A DNA stretch of 64,000 nt from Balneatrix alpica DSM 16621 (lineage in GTDB: Bacteria > Pseudomonadota > Gammaproteobacteria > Pseudomonadales > Balneatricaceae). A program made the position numbers and the translations under genes. Where the stretch lies: contig NZ_KK211039.1 of assembly GCF_000619885.1 (NCBI RefSeq), positions 275,589 through 339,588 of the forward strand, in the 5' to 3' direction. Of this stretch, positions 8,432-16,426 are shown in pieces. Positions within the stretch are counted from its first letter, which is position 1; every line of letters begins with the position of its first letter. Under the pieces are notes generated by a model. The model made no database searches and was not told where the DNA came from. It worked only from the letters and a program-made list of their open reading frames with translations.

Positions 8432-9625
8432 ATGTCTTACCCAGCCCAAATTAAAATACCCGCTACCTATATGCGTGGCGGCACCAGCAAAGGGGTATTC
8501 TTTCGCTTGCAAGACCTGCCTGAGTCTTGCCAGGTACCCGGTGAAGCCCGTGACCGACTCTTTATGCGTGTGATCGGCAGCCCCGATCCCTATGCCAAAC
8601 ACACCGATGGAATGGGGGGCGCCACCTCCAGCACCAGTAAATGTGTGATTCTGAGCAAGAGTACTCAGTCCAATCACGATGTCGACTACCTCTATGGGCA
8701 GGTCTCCATTGACTCCGCCTTCGTTGACTGGAGCGGTAACTGCGGCAATCTATCCACTGCGGCCGGTGCCTTTGCCATCCACGCAGGGTTGGTTGATCCA
8801 GCCCGTATTCCGACTAATGGCAGCTGTGAAGTGCGTATTTGGCAAGCCAATATTGGCAAAACCATTATCGCCCATGTGCCCATCAGTGCTGGCGAGGTAC
8901 AGGAAAGCGGCGATTTTGAGTTGGATGGGGTGACCTTTCCCGCCGCGGAAATCGTGCTGGAGTTTCTTGATCCAGCGGATGAAGGCGAAGGCGAGGGTAG
9001 TGCCTCGATGTTCCCCACTGGCAATCTGGTCGATCAGCTCGATGTACCCGGTGTTGGTACGATTGCTGCCACCATGATTACCGCTGGCATTCCCACCGTA
9101 TTCGTGCGTGCGGAAGAAATCGGCTATCAGGGCACCGAGCTGCAGGAGGCCATTAACGGTGATCCCGCTGCCCTCGCTCGTTTGGAAAGCATTCGGGTGG
9201 CAGGGGCGCTGCGCATGGGGCTGATCAAGACTCCGGAAGAAGCAGCAAAGCGCCAGCACACCCCCAAAGTGGCCTTTGTCGCCCCCGCTAAAGACTATCA
9301 GGCCTCCAGTGGCAAGCAGATTGCTGCCAATGAGATTGACCTCTTGGTGCGTGCGCTGTCGATGGGTAAATTGCACCATGCCATGATGGGCACCGCTGCC
9401 GTGGCTATCGGTACCGCCGCTGCGATTCCCGGCACCCTGGTTAATGAAGCAGCAGGGGGAGGGGCACGCCAGTCCGTACGTTTTGGCCATCCCTCCGGTA
9501 CGTTGCGAGTGGGCGCCGAAGCACAACTCGTGGATGGGCAGTGGACCGTCACCAAAGCCATTATGAGCCGCAGTGCGCGCATTCTGATGGAAGGGCAGGT
9601 ACGGGTGCCTGCCGGCAGTTTCTAA
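8432..9625 (+). CDS. prpF: 2-methylaconitate cis-trans isomerase PrpF
   Basis: This protein of about 397 residues has the diaminopimelate-epimerase-like fold and isomerises 2-methylaconitate made by AcnD. Motifs are IPATYMRGGTSKGVFF at the N-terminus, the Lys in the RGGTSKG segment being the known catalytic residue, and GNCGNLSTAAGAFAI. The frame is open upstream to 8315 inside acnD, but the ATG at 8432 has a strong AGGAGA and gives the family N-terminus. It is the last gene of the prp operon and is followed by a strong terminator. Confidence 0.94.
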   Translation: MSYPAQIKIPATYMRGGTSKGVFFRLQDLPESCQVPGEARDRLFMRVIGSPDPYAKHTDGMGGATSSTSKCVILSKSTQSNHDVDYLYGQVSIDSAFVDWSGNCGNLSTAAGAFAIHAGLVDPARIPTNGSCEVRIWQANIGKTIIAHVPISAGEVQESGDFELDGVTFPAAEIVLEFLDPADEGEGEGSASMFPTGNLVDQLDVPGVGTIAATMITAGIPTVFVRAEEIGYQGTELQEAINGDPAALARLESIRVAGALRMGLIKTPEEAAKRQHTPKVAFVAPAKDYQASSGKQIAANEIDLLVRALSMGKLHHAMMGTAAVAIGTAAAIPGTLVNEAAGGGARQSVRFGHPSGTLRVGAEAQLVDGQWTVTKAIMSRSARILMEGQVRVPAGSF

Positions 9626-9726
9626 CCCCACTAGTCCAGGCTTAGCACTGGGCGCTTGACTGGTTAGCAGTCAGATCGCCGCCCTGTCAGCAGGGTGGCA
9701 TATCGTTCTTAGCTTGTCTGACGGCC

Positions 9727-9776
9727 AACAGGCTTAGCCTGTTACCGTTTTACCCCACTTCGGTGGGGTATTTTTT
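9727..9776 (+). terminator. Intrinsic terminator of the prp operon
   Basis: An 8-bp stem TACCCCAC-TTCG-GTGGGGTA (9751-9770) with UUCG loop is followed by six T. A second hairpin, AACAGGC-TTA-GCCTGTT (9727-9743), lies directly upstream. Confidence 0.92.
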
Positions 9777-9911
9777 ATCTGTCCAGACCTGATAGATAAC
9801 CTCTCCAGAAGGTTCTTGTTGCTGGGCTTGAGCCAGGTAGCAGATCACCAACCGTCCCCTCCTCGTCACTGCAGTATAAGTAAAGAGGCTTGCTCCATCT
9901 TTGCTCACGAA

Positions 9912-9930
9912 GATAATGATATTCATTATC
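9912..9930. promoter_or_regulatory. Fur box
   Basis: GATAATGATATTCATTATC matches the 19-bp Fur consensus at 18 of 19 positions, and the CATTAT repeat continues to 9935. It lies 15 bases before the start of the fagA-like gene, so Fe-Fur should repress the fagA-fumC pair. Confidence 0.9.
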
Positions 9931-9945
9931 ATTATGGAGGCAGGT

Positions 9946-10341
9946 ATGACGGATGATCTCCCCCTAAAACTGCAATGGCAACTTTGCGGTTATCGCATTC
10001 GGTTTGCAGAACAACCCAATAACCCGCAACTATTTAAAGACTACCTGCAACTCGGTGAGCAGCTGCGTCAACAGCCTGGTTGCCAGAGCTGGCAGCTTTA
10101 CGAGGCGGAAACCCTGCTGTTAATGGAAGCCGCCATTGACCTGTGTCTCCCCAACTATTGGCGCGCCCAGTGTCTGGACTGGGTAGCCAAGCCATTACTA
10201 CGCTTAGCCGCAAACAGTCGCCAACCCGATGAACACCAAGCTTTTATCCGCTTGCAGCATCAGGTTAGCCGTTTAAGCCATTATTTCTGCCCAGCCTGGC
10301 TGGATCAAACTGGAGAGAAGTATGAGTACCACCCGCATTGA
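9946..10341 (+). CDS. FagA-like protein, Fur-regulated
   Basis: This soluble helical protein of about 131 residues has no signal peptide. The conserved-looking core is LQWQLCGYRIRFAEQPNN followed later by YWRAQCLDWVAKPLLRLA. It lies directly under a Fur box and overlaps the fumC start by 20 bases, the arrangement known in Pseudomonas, where fagA (Fur-associated gene A) heads fagA-fumC-orf-sodA. The family function is unknown. A GGAGG lies 5 bases before the ATG. The name rests mainly on context and a remembered C-terminal motif. Confidence 0.7.
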   Translation: MTDDLPLKLQWQLCGYRIRFAEQPNNPQLFKDYLQLGEQLRQQPGCQSWQLYEAETLLLMEAAIDLCLPNYWRAQCLDWVAKPLLRLAANSRQPDEHQAFIRLQHQVSRLSHYFCPAWLDQTGEKYEYHPH

Positions 10342-11701
10342 ACAAGACAGCATGGGCACCCTGGCTGTGCCTACCGATGCTCTCTATGGCGCCCAGACTC
10401 AACGTGCCGTACAAAACTTTCCCATCAGTGGCCAGCCGCTGCCACGCTCCTTCATCACCGCCTTACTGCAGATCAAGGCAGCAGCGGCTCAGGCGAATCT
10501 GCAGTTAGGTTTGTTGCCGCAGGAAGTAGCCGATGCGATTAGCGCGAGCGTCAATGACCTGCTGCGCAACCCCGACTTGATGCGGCACTTCCCGGTGGAT
10601 GTCTACCAAACCGGCTCGGGCACCAGTACCAATATGAATGCTAATGAGGTCTTGGCCACGCTGGCAGGGCAGCGTCTGGGGCGCAAGTTAAGCCCGAATG
10701 ATGAGATTAATGCCGGGCAAAGCAGCAACGATGTGATTCCTACCTGCATTCACGTCAGCGCAGCCCTGGCGTTACAGCATCAGCTATTGCCTGCACTGGA
10801 GCAGCTGGAACAGAGTATCGCCACCAAAAGCGAGGCGGTCGGACAACACATTAAAACTGGACGCACCCACTTGATGGATGCGATGCCAGTCAGCTTTGCC
10901 CAGGTTTTAGGGGGGTGGCAGAGCCAAATCAAGCAGCGACGCCAAGCGCTGCAACAACTGCAAAGTGAACTTCATCAACTCGCCCAGGGCGGTACGGCGG
11001 TCGGCACTGGCATTAATGCCCATCCTCAGTTTGCCCAGGTGTTTTGCCAGCAGCTCAGTCAGCAAACGGGGGTGAGCTTTACCCCTGCACCACATTTTTT
11101 TGCCGCCATTGGCAGCCAGGACACGGCCGTCGCACTGTCAGCTCAACTTAAGGCCTTGGCGGTTAGCCTGATGAAAATCAGTAATGACTTACGCTGGATG
11201 AACTCAGGCCCTTTGGCTGGGCTGGGGGAGATTGAGCTGGAAGCACTGCAGCCCGGCTCTTCCATTATGCCGGGCAAGGTCAATCCGGTGATTCCCGAAG
11301 CCGTTGCCATGGTTGCTGCCCAGGTGATGGGGAACGATGCCAGCATTACCGTTGCCGGGCAGTCCGGTAACTTTGAACTGAATGTCATGCTGCCATTGAT
11401 TGGCAAAAACCTGTTAGAGAGCCTGGAATTGTTAGCCAACGCCTGTCCATTATTGGCAGAGAAAGCCATTGCCAGCTTTAACGTGCGCCAAGATAACCTG
11501 CAGCGGGCCCTATCACTGAACCCTATCCTGGTAACGGCGCTCAATCCCAGCATTGGCTATTTAAAGGCAGCAGAAATTGCCAAGCAGGCCTATCGCGAGG
11601 GGCGGCCTATTATTGATGTCGCAGCAGAACAAACTCACCTGAGCCGCGATGAGTTAGCAGCCTTACTGGATCCCGCCAAGCTTACCCAAGGGGGGCTATA
11701 A
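10322..11701 (+). CDS. fumC: Fumarate hydratase, class II (iron-independent)
   Basis: This cytosolic homotetrameric TCA-cycle enzyme (459 residues) interconverts fumarate and malate without an Fe-S cluster. Present are TGSGTSTNMNANEVLA, SSNDVIPTC, KTGRTHLMDAMPVSFAQ and the superfamily signature GSSIMPGKVNP with the catalytic Ser loop. Translation overlaps the fagA-like gene by 20 bases behind GGAGAGA, so both are co-transcribed from the Fur-controlled promoter. That fits use of an iron-free fumarase under iron starvation. No sodA follows, unlike the Pseudomonas operon. Confidence 0.96.
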   Translation: MSTTRIEQDSMGTLAVPTDALYGAQTQRAVQNFPISGQPLPRSFITALLQIKAAAAQANLQLGLLPQEVADAISASVNDLLRNPDLMRHFPVDVYQTGSGTSTNMNANEVLATLAGQRLGRKLSPNDEINAGQSSNDVIPTCIHVSAALALQHQLLPALEQLEQSIATKSEAVGQHIKTGRTHLMDAMPVSFAQVLGGWQSQIKQRRQALQQLQSELHQLAQGGTAVGTGINAHPQFAQVFCQQLSQQTGVSFTPAPHFFAAIGSQDTAVALSAQLKALAVSLMKISNDLRWMNSGPLAGLGEIELEALQPGSSIMPGKVNPVIPEAVAMVAAQVMGNDASITVAGQSGNFELNVMLPLIGKNLLESLELLANACPLLAEKAIASFNVRQDNLQRALSLNPILVTALNPSIGYLKAAEIAKQAYREGRPIIDVAAEQTHLSRDELAALLDPAKLTQGGL

Positions 11702-11867
11702 AACCGCAGGGGAGGGCTATCTATCTGATCCTTTTAGGTTTTTCGCCCTCTCTCTTGCATCTAAAAGCGGAATCCTTATACTGATCCTCGCTTTCGGCCA
11801 CCACGCGCAAGGCGATGGTTGCAGGTGATGACAGACAAAAAATAGACAAGAGAGCGACAGCAACAAT

Positions 11868-11944
11868 CGGAGAGTAGCTCAGCTTGGTAGAGCACTGCCT
11901 TCGGGAGGCAGGGGTCGCAGGTTCGAATCCTGTTTCTCCGACCA
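11868..11944 (+). tRNA. proK: tRNA-Pro (anticodon CGG), copy 1
   Basis: This 77-base cloverleaf has acceptor CGGAGAG/TTCTCCG, anticodon stem CTGCC/GGCAG with loop TTCGGGA (anticodon CGG), a TTCGAAT T-loop and an encoded CCA end. It reads CCG codons. Confidence 0.96.
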
Positions 11945-12020
11945 CTTTATCTCAGTCACTGTCACCACCTGATGGCCAACACAGCCACCAATCCAGCCCC
12001 GCTATTCAGGATTGGCTAGT

Positions 12021-12097
12021 CGGAGAGTAGCTCAGCTTGGTAGAGCACTGCCTTCGGGAGGCAGGGGTCGCAGGTTCGAATCCTGTTTCTCCGACCA
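12021..12097 (+). tRNA. proK: tRNA-Pro (anticodon CGG), copy 2
   Basis: This is identical over 77 bases to the copy at 11868, after a 76-base spacer that is not duplicated. CCA is encoded. The two are presumably co-transcribed. Confidence 0.96.
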
Positions 12098-12190
12098 TTT
12101 ACTTCCCCATTCCGAATGCTTCCTGCCGCATCCTCTAGACGCTTTGTGGTAGGCTAAGTCCTTCATTGTCAGCCAATTACCGATACCACG

Positions 12191-12571
12191 ATGAGCTCCG
12201 AGACCAATCAAACCAAACAGGGTTTTCTCTGCATGGCTTCCAGCCTTTGTCTGGGCCAAGAGCCGTTTCCCGTTCGTTTTATGTATAAAACCGTGCCTGC
12301 CCACCTCAATGACACCGGTTGGCGTTTGTTTTCTGGCTATGAGACCGATGACTTCTGGCAGCAGCCGGAGCCCATGGTCGTTGTCCCTGTGGTGGCGATG
12401 AGTAAAGCGGATGCCAGCCTGGAAGCCTTATTTGCTTACAATGCCGGGACAGTCTGGGAGCGTGTACCTGGCCAGGATTGGCAACGTGTACAGGATTTCA
12501 AGATACCCAGTGAAGATGTACAGGTCTGGATCAGCAATGATGTGGACGAGGCCAAGCAGCAGCTTTCCTGA
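12191..12571 (+). CDS. DUF2185 (Imm33-like) domain protein
   Basis: This is a soluble 126-residue protein. The segment PVRFMYKTVPAHLNDTGWR continuing LFSGYETDDFW matches the DUF2185/Imm33 pattern (gYMYReeP...DSGWRfFSGdEtdey), and the end VQVWISNDVDE is acidic. The family appears both as stand-alone proteins of unknown role and as immunity proteins of polymorphic toxins. No toxin gene lies nearby, so an immunity role cannot be inferred. No good Shine-Dalgarno precedes the ATG, and the start could be later (Met15). Confidence 0.7.
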   Translation: MSSETNQTKQGFLCMASSLCLGQEPFPVRFMYKTVPAHLNDTGWRLFSGYETDDFWQQPEPMVVVPVVAMSKADASLEALFAYNAGTVWERVPGQDWQRVQDFKIPSEDVQVWISNDVDEAKQQLS

Positions 12572-12623
12572 CCTCAGCAGCGCGGCTTAAGAAACCAAGC
12601 AGCCACTGGCACCTCCAATAAAA

Positions 12624-12643
12624 TAGTGTATATTTATACAGTT
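12624..12643. promoter_or_regulatory. LexA (SOS) box
   Basis: TAGTGTATATTTATACAGTT differs from the E. coli-type consensus TACTGTATATATATACAGTA at three of 20 positions, one of them in the left CTGT half (GTGT). The core is 12626-12641. It overlaps a possible -10 (TATATT) and lies just before the ribosome-binding site of the next gene. Confidence 0.75.
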
Positions 12644-12657
12644 ATTGGAGGTGAGCC

Positions 12658-13116
12658 ATGCAAACCAGTTTATTCTCTACTCTGCCGGAAGGTGGCCGTA
12701 TCAAGCGTAGCCGTCGCGCACGACCAGCAGCAGATCTTTATCAACTCTCTTCTGCCCAGTTGCAATTAGCTGTCTTTAGTACCCTGGGACTGCCGGAACA
12801 GCAGGACAGCCTTAGCCTGGAACAGGCATTAGGCCTCAACACCAACCTTAGCCTTTATCAAGTGCGTAGCCATCAATTGCCGGAAGGAGTGGAATGGGGA
12901 GATTGGCTGATTCTGCATCCCCAACTCAGCCCCCAGGATGGCGATATCATCCTGTGTCTACTGGAAGAAGAATTACAGTTAGCACAATTCCATTACCACA
13001 AAGGAGAGGCCAGCCTCATACAGCACTGGCCCCAGCTGCGTAGTTGGTCATTAAGCGAACATAGCGATATACGTCTGCTGGCAGTGGCGGTACAGCGCAT
13101 CCATTCACTACGCTGA
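12658..13116 (+). CDS. UmuD-like S24-fold protein lacking protease residues
   Basis: This protein of 152 residues aligns over its second half with UmuD. The stretch ending VEWGDWLILHP, then QLSPQDGDIILCLLEEELQL and a C-terminal RLLAVAVQRI, follows UmuD's ISDGDLLIVD, ASHGDIVIAAVDGEFTV and FGVVIHVV. The catalytic serine motif (SGDSM in UmuD) reads SHQLP here, the catalytic Lys (TVKKL) reads LAQFH, and the cleavage-site CG is replaced by LG. It therefore keeps the fold but should not cleave itself. A LexA box lies upstream and a good GGAGG precedes the ATG. No umuC follows. The N-terminus is basic (IKRSRRAR). The homology is read by eye and is not certain. Confidence 0.65.
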   Translation: MQTSLFSTLPEGGRIKRSRRARPAADLYQLSSAQLQLAVFSTLGLPEQQDSLSLEQALGLNTNLSLYQVRSHQLPEGVEWGDWLILHPQLSPQDGDIILCLLEEELQLAQFHYHKGEASLIQHWPQLRSWSLSEHSDIRLLAVAVQRIHSLR

Positions 13117-13151
13117 CCTCGTGTCACTGACAGAGCAGCGCAGGGATTGAC

Positions 13152-13634
13152 CTAAGCTGCTCCGTCTTTATCAATCGGGACTTGCATACCGGTTTTTACC
13201 CGTTCCATGGCCACCAGGGTTTTAAAGGCTTTGACATTAGTTTTATCGAGAAAGAGCTGGCGGGTCAGAGTGACGTATTGCGCCATGTCACGCACCAGAA
13301 AGATCAACACGAAGTCGCACTCTCCCGCTACGTAATAGCACTGCTGAATCTGCGGGCACGCCTTAAAGCGTTTTTGCATCTCGTCTAACAAGTCCGCTCG
13401 CTCTGTCTCCACCATTACTTCGGTAATGATGGTGAGGTTATAGCCCACTTTGCTGGGGTTAATACAGGCGCTGTAGCGTTCAATCACGCCGTTGTTAGTC
13501 AGCACCCGCAGCCGACGATTCACCGCAGCAGTCGATAGACTGGCCTTTTCGCCGAGTTCACTCTGAGGGACGCGGGCATCTTGCTGGATGGCAGAGAGCA
13601 ATACCCGGTCATAATTATCAAGCTTGGTTGTCAC
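13152..13634 (-). CDS. Lrp/AsnC-family transcriptional regulator
   Basis: This is a 160-residue regulator with an N-terminal HTH (LDNYDRVLLSAIQQDARVPQ, then KASLSTAAVNRRLRVLTNNGVI) and a C-terminal RAM effector domain (GECDFVLIFLVRDMAQYVTL). It starts at GTG. It is divergent from the M20 hydrolase and ammonia-lyase genes across 130 AT-rich bases suitable for Lrp-type wrapping, so it most likely senses the amino acid they degrade. Confidence 0.9.
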   Translation of the reverse strand: MTTKLDNYDRVLLSAIQQDARVPQSELGEKASLSTAAVNRRLRVLTNNGVIERYSACINPSKVGYNLTIITEVMVETERADLLDEMQKRFKACPQIQQCYYVAGECDFVLIFLVRDMAQYVTLTRQLFLDKTNVKAFKTLVAMERVKTGMQVPIDKDGAA

Positions 13635-13764
13635 TGGTTTTTTCCGTATTTAACCGGCACAAAACAATAAAATATTTAATTTAGATAGCCATAAACAAGA
13701 AATTTTAACAGGTATAGAGAGATATTATTTCAAGCCTCGCAACTCAATCCGTTCAGGAGGCAGC

Positions 13765-15036
13765 ATGACTTCCCCCACAGTCTCACTTGATAGCCACACC
13801 CTACTTAGGCAGATTCAACTGCTTGGTGAAATAGGAGATCAGGGCCCCGGTGCTGGGCGTACCCGCATCGCACTTACCGATGAAGAGAAAGCCGGGCGTG
13901 ATTTGCTGGTTACCTGGATGGAGGATCTTGGTTTAAGTGTCCGCATTGATCAGATTGGGAACATCTTCGGCATTCTGGAAAGCAAAACCGAGGCCGGTAA
14001 TCAACACCCCCTTATGATTGGTTCTCACATTGATAGTGTGCGCCATGCAGGAGCCCTCGATGGCTGTTATGGGGTACTGGCGGGTCTCGCCATTGCCCGT
14101 GCCTATCGTGCAGCCGCTATTGTCCCTGAGCGTGCCATTGTGATTGCCGCCTTTACCAATGAAGAAGGGGTGCGTTACCAACCGGATATGATGGGCTCTC
14201 TGGTGTATGCCGGCGGTTTGGCCGTCGAGGACGCACTCAATACGATTGGGACAGATGGCAGTCGCTTAGGTGAGGAGTTACAGCGCATTGGCTATGCAGG
14301 TGAGATGGAGCCTGGGGCAATCCAACCCTTTGAGTATTTGGAATTGCATATTGAGCAGGGCCCGGTATTACAGGCTGAAGGCAAAGCCATCGGGGTAGTG
14401 GAGCATCTCCAGGGGATCTCCTGGCAAAAAATCAGTATTCAAGGCACTGCCAACCACGCCGGCACGACGCCGACTCGCTTGCGCCATGATGCCGGTTATG
14501 TGGCTGCAGCCATTACCAGTTTTGTCCGCGAGCAAGTAGTGGGGGCCCATCCCGATAGCACCCTCGCCACTGTTGGGTCCATCAGCTTCGAGCCAAACCT
14601 GATCAATGTGATTGCCAATAAAGCCACCTTAACCCTCGATTTACGCGACCCTGATGAGTTGCGTTTACAGGAAGCCGAACAAAAAGTCCGCCTCTTCATC
14701 GAACAGATCAGTCGACAAGAAGGGGTGACAATTACAGTAGAGCCGCTGGTGCGCTTCCAACCGGTGGCTTTTGATGCACTCCTGGCCGATGAGATCGAGC
14801 AGGCTGCCACAGAGCTTGGCTTGTCATCCTTACGCATGACCTCGGGAGCAGGCCATGATGCACAAATGATTGCCCGCATTGCCCCAGCCGCAATGATCTT
14901 TGTGCCTAGTGAGCAAGGCATCAGTCATAACCCTCGTGAACACACGGATGATCAGCAGCTGATCCAGGGTGCCGAGGTATTACTCCGGGTAGTGCAACAG
15001 CGATTGCAAGCCGCCCCCATCGCACTAACTCGCTAA
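13765..15036 (+). CDS. M20-family N-carbamoyl-amino-acid hydrolase / allantoate amidohydrolase-like enzyme
   Basis: This metal-dependent amidohydrolase has 423 residues. Metal and catalytic motifs are in order: GSHIDSV, the DG of GALDGCYGV, FTNEEGVRY, ELHIEQGPVL and the late His of SGAGHDAQM, all placed as in HyuC/AllC. The dimerisation domain follows GISWQKISIQGTANHAGTTP. CAGGAGG precedes the ATG. It is 22 bases upstream of diaminopropionate ammonia-lyase and divergent from an Lrp regulator. The pairing suggests it frees 2,3-diaminopropionate from an N-carbamoyl or N-acyl derivative; that substrate is inference, and an allantoate role has no supporting neighbours here. Confidence 0.85.
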   Translation: MTSPTVSLDSHTLLRQIQLLGEIGDQGPGAGRTRIALTDEEKAGRDLLVTWMEDLGLSVRIDQIGNIFGILESKTEAGNQHPLMIGSHIDSVRHAGALDGCYGVLAGLAIARAYRAAAIVPERAIVIAAFTNEEGVRYQPDMMGSLVYAGGLAVEDALNTIGTDGSRLGEELQRIGYAGEMEPGAIQPFEYLELHIEQGPVLQAEGKAIGVVEHLQGISWQKISIQGTANHAGTTPTRLRHDAGYVAAAITSFVREQVVGAHPDSTLATVGSISFEPNLINVIANKATLTLDLRDPDELRLQEAEQKVRLFIEQISRQEGVTITVEPLVRFQPVAFDALLADEIEQAATELGLSSLRMTSGAGHDAQMIARIAPAAMIFVPSEQGISHNPREHTDDQQLIQGAEVLLRVVQQRLQAAPIALTR

Positions 15037-15058
15037 CTCACTACCGCAGGACTATGTC

Positions 15059-16291
15059 ATGTTGATCCGCAATAAGCAGGCAATCTTCAACCACTATCCC
15101 GAACAACTTGAGTTATTACTCAATAAACAACGCGCTCACCAGTGCCAGCAATGGCTCTCACAGTGGTCGGGGGTGAGTCCTCAGGCTACTCCCCTTTATC
15201 ATCTGCCTGAATTGGCCGCCCAGCTTAATCTGGGACATTTAAGCTTAAAGGATGAATCAGTGCGCTCTGTACTGGGTAGCTTTAAAGCACTCGGTGCGCC
15301 GGTAGCACTCATTGGCCAAATTATGCGCCTGCACCCAGATTGGCTGCCTGAACACATTCTCAGCGGTGGTTACCGTCAAGCCCTGCAGAACTACACCGTC
15401 ATTAGTGCAACAGATGGCAATCACGGCCGCAGCTTGGCTGCTGCAGCACGGGATGCCGGTTGCCAGTGCGTCATTGTGCTGCATGCCAATGTTAGCCTGG
15501 AGCGTGAGCAAGCCATTGCAGCCTATGGCGCTAAAATTATCCGGGTCTTGGGTAACTACGATGACTCCGTTGTTGAAGCGGCGCGTCTGGCTAAGCAACA
15601 GGGCTGGCAAGTGATCTCTGATACGTCCTATCCAGGCTATGAAGAAATTCCCTGCGACGTGATGCAAGGCTATGGTGTCATTGCTGCCGAGGTGATGCAG
15701 CAAATGGCACAGACCACCGCCACAACATCATTCTTAACCCACATTATCTTGCAGGGCGGAGTAGGTGGCTTAGCCGCCGGGGTACTGAGCTATTTCTGGC
15801 AGCATTTTGCGGCACAACGCCCCTGTTTTATTGTGGTTGAACCTCAGCAGGCAGACTGCTTACAGCAAAGCGCTATCCAAGGCTATGCTACCCAGGCCAG
15901 TGGCAGCGTCGATTCGCTAATGGCGGGATTAGCATGCGGGGAAGCCTCCCCCCTGGCGTGGCAATTCTTACAACCAGGGGTTGATTACTTTGTCACGATA
16001 AGTGATGAGCAAGCAGTCATGGCTATGCAAGTCCTTGCTCAGGGCAGTGCAGGTGATATTCCCATCCTCGCCGGTGAGTCAGGGGCTGCAGGCTTAGCGG
16101 CACTGCAAGCCCTTCTGGCAAATCCCCAGCAGGCTGACACAGTGGGTTTAAATACTGATGCTCGTGTACTTCTGATTAATACTGAGGGAGCCACGGCGCC
16201 TTCGCTTTATCAGCAGTTGGTCGGCAGTAGTGCAGAAGAAGTCATCGCCCACCAACAAGCTTGGTTAGCACAGGCCGAAGCAACCACCTGA
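15059..16291 (+). CDS. dpaL: 2,3-diaminopropionate ammonia-lyase
   Basis: This fold-type II PLP enzyme (410 residues) converts diaminopropionate to pyruvate and two ammonia. The PLP lysine is in VRSVLGSFKALGAP, the substrate/phosphate region is ISATDGNHGRSLAAAA, and the central motif QGYGVIAAEVMQQM is followed by the glycine-rich phosphate loop QGGVGGLAAGV. These are as in E. coli YgeX. It follows the M20 hydrolase as the second gene of an operon, and the amino acid released upstream would end as pyruvate. Confidence 0.92.
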   Translation: MLIRNKQAIFNHYPEQLELLLNKQRAHQCQQWLSQWSGVSPQATPLYHLPELAAQLNLGHLSLKDESVRSVLGSFKALGAPVALIGQIMRLHPDWLPEHILSGGYRQALQNYTVISATDGNHGRSLAAAARDAGCQCVIVLHANVSLEREQAIAAYGAKIIRVLGNYDDSVVEAARLAKQQGWQVISDTSYPGYEEIPCDVMQGYGVIAAEVMQQMAQTTATTSFLTHIILQGGVGGLAAGVLSYFWQHFAAQRPCFIVVEPQQADCLQQSAIQGYATQASGSVDSLMAGLACGEASPLAWQFLQPGVDYFVTISDEQAVMAMQVLAQGSAGDIPILAGESGAAGLAALQALLANPQQADTVGLNTDARVLLINTEGATAPSLYQQLVGSSAEEVIAHQQAWLAQAEATT

Positions 16292-16294
16292 CAG

Positions 16295-16318
16295 AAAAAA
16301 GCCCGCACAAGGCGGGCT
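16295..16318 (-). terminator. Intrinsic terminator (etfD side)
   Basis: AGCCCGC-ACAAG-GCGGGCT has six A on its left, giving a hairpin plus U-run on the minus strand downstream of etfD. For dpaL on the plus strand the tail is poor. Confidence 0.8.
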
Positions 16319-16426
16319 AAAACAGGGAATGAGAAAGGGCAGAGCGCTTAACCCACGCTCTCAGGGGTAGAACGCCTGCCAGCCTGGTGACAAGCCAAGG
16401 CTGGCGTATTCAATGCCAAAGATGCC

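Larger units (their letters stand above)
9626..9945 (+). other. Structured gap between prpF and fagA-like gene
   Basis: About 320 bases contain at least two hairpins (including CCCTG-TCAG-CAGGG at 9682-9695), the prp terminator and a Fur box. I see no gene in it. The stretch 9640-9776 could be a structured 3' UTR or a terminator-capped small RNA, but no promoter is evident. Confidence 0.45.
11702..12190 (+). other. tRNA-Pro region without protein genes
   Basis: Apart from the two tRNA genes I see no gene here. Minus-strand open frames across the tRNAs are artefacts of tRNA antisense. Confidence 0.6.

Noticed and set aside
11721-11945. Minus-strand open frame across tRNA-Pro copy 1 (GETGFEPATPASRRQCSTKLSYSP)
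   Set aside because: This is the well-known spurious peptide obtained by translating the antisense of a tRNA gene; the tRNA itself is clear.
12032-12304. Minus-strand open frame across tRNA-Pro copy 2 (EKQDSNLRPLPPEGSALPS)
   Set aside because: It is also antisense tRNA translation, and it overlaps the start of the DUF2185 gene.
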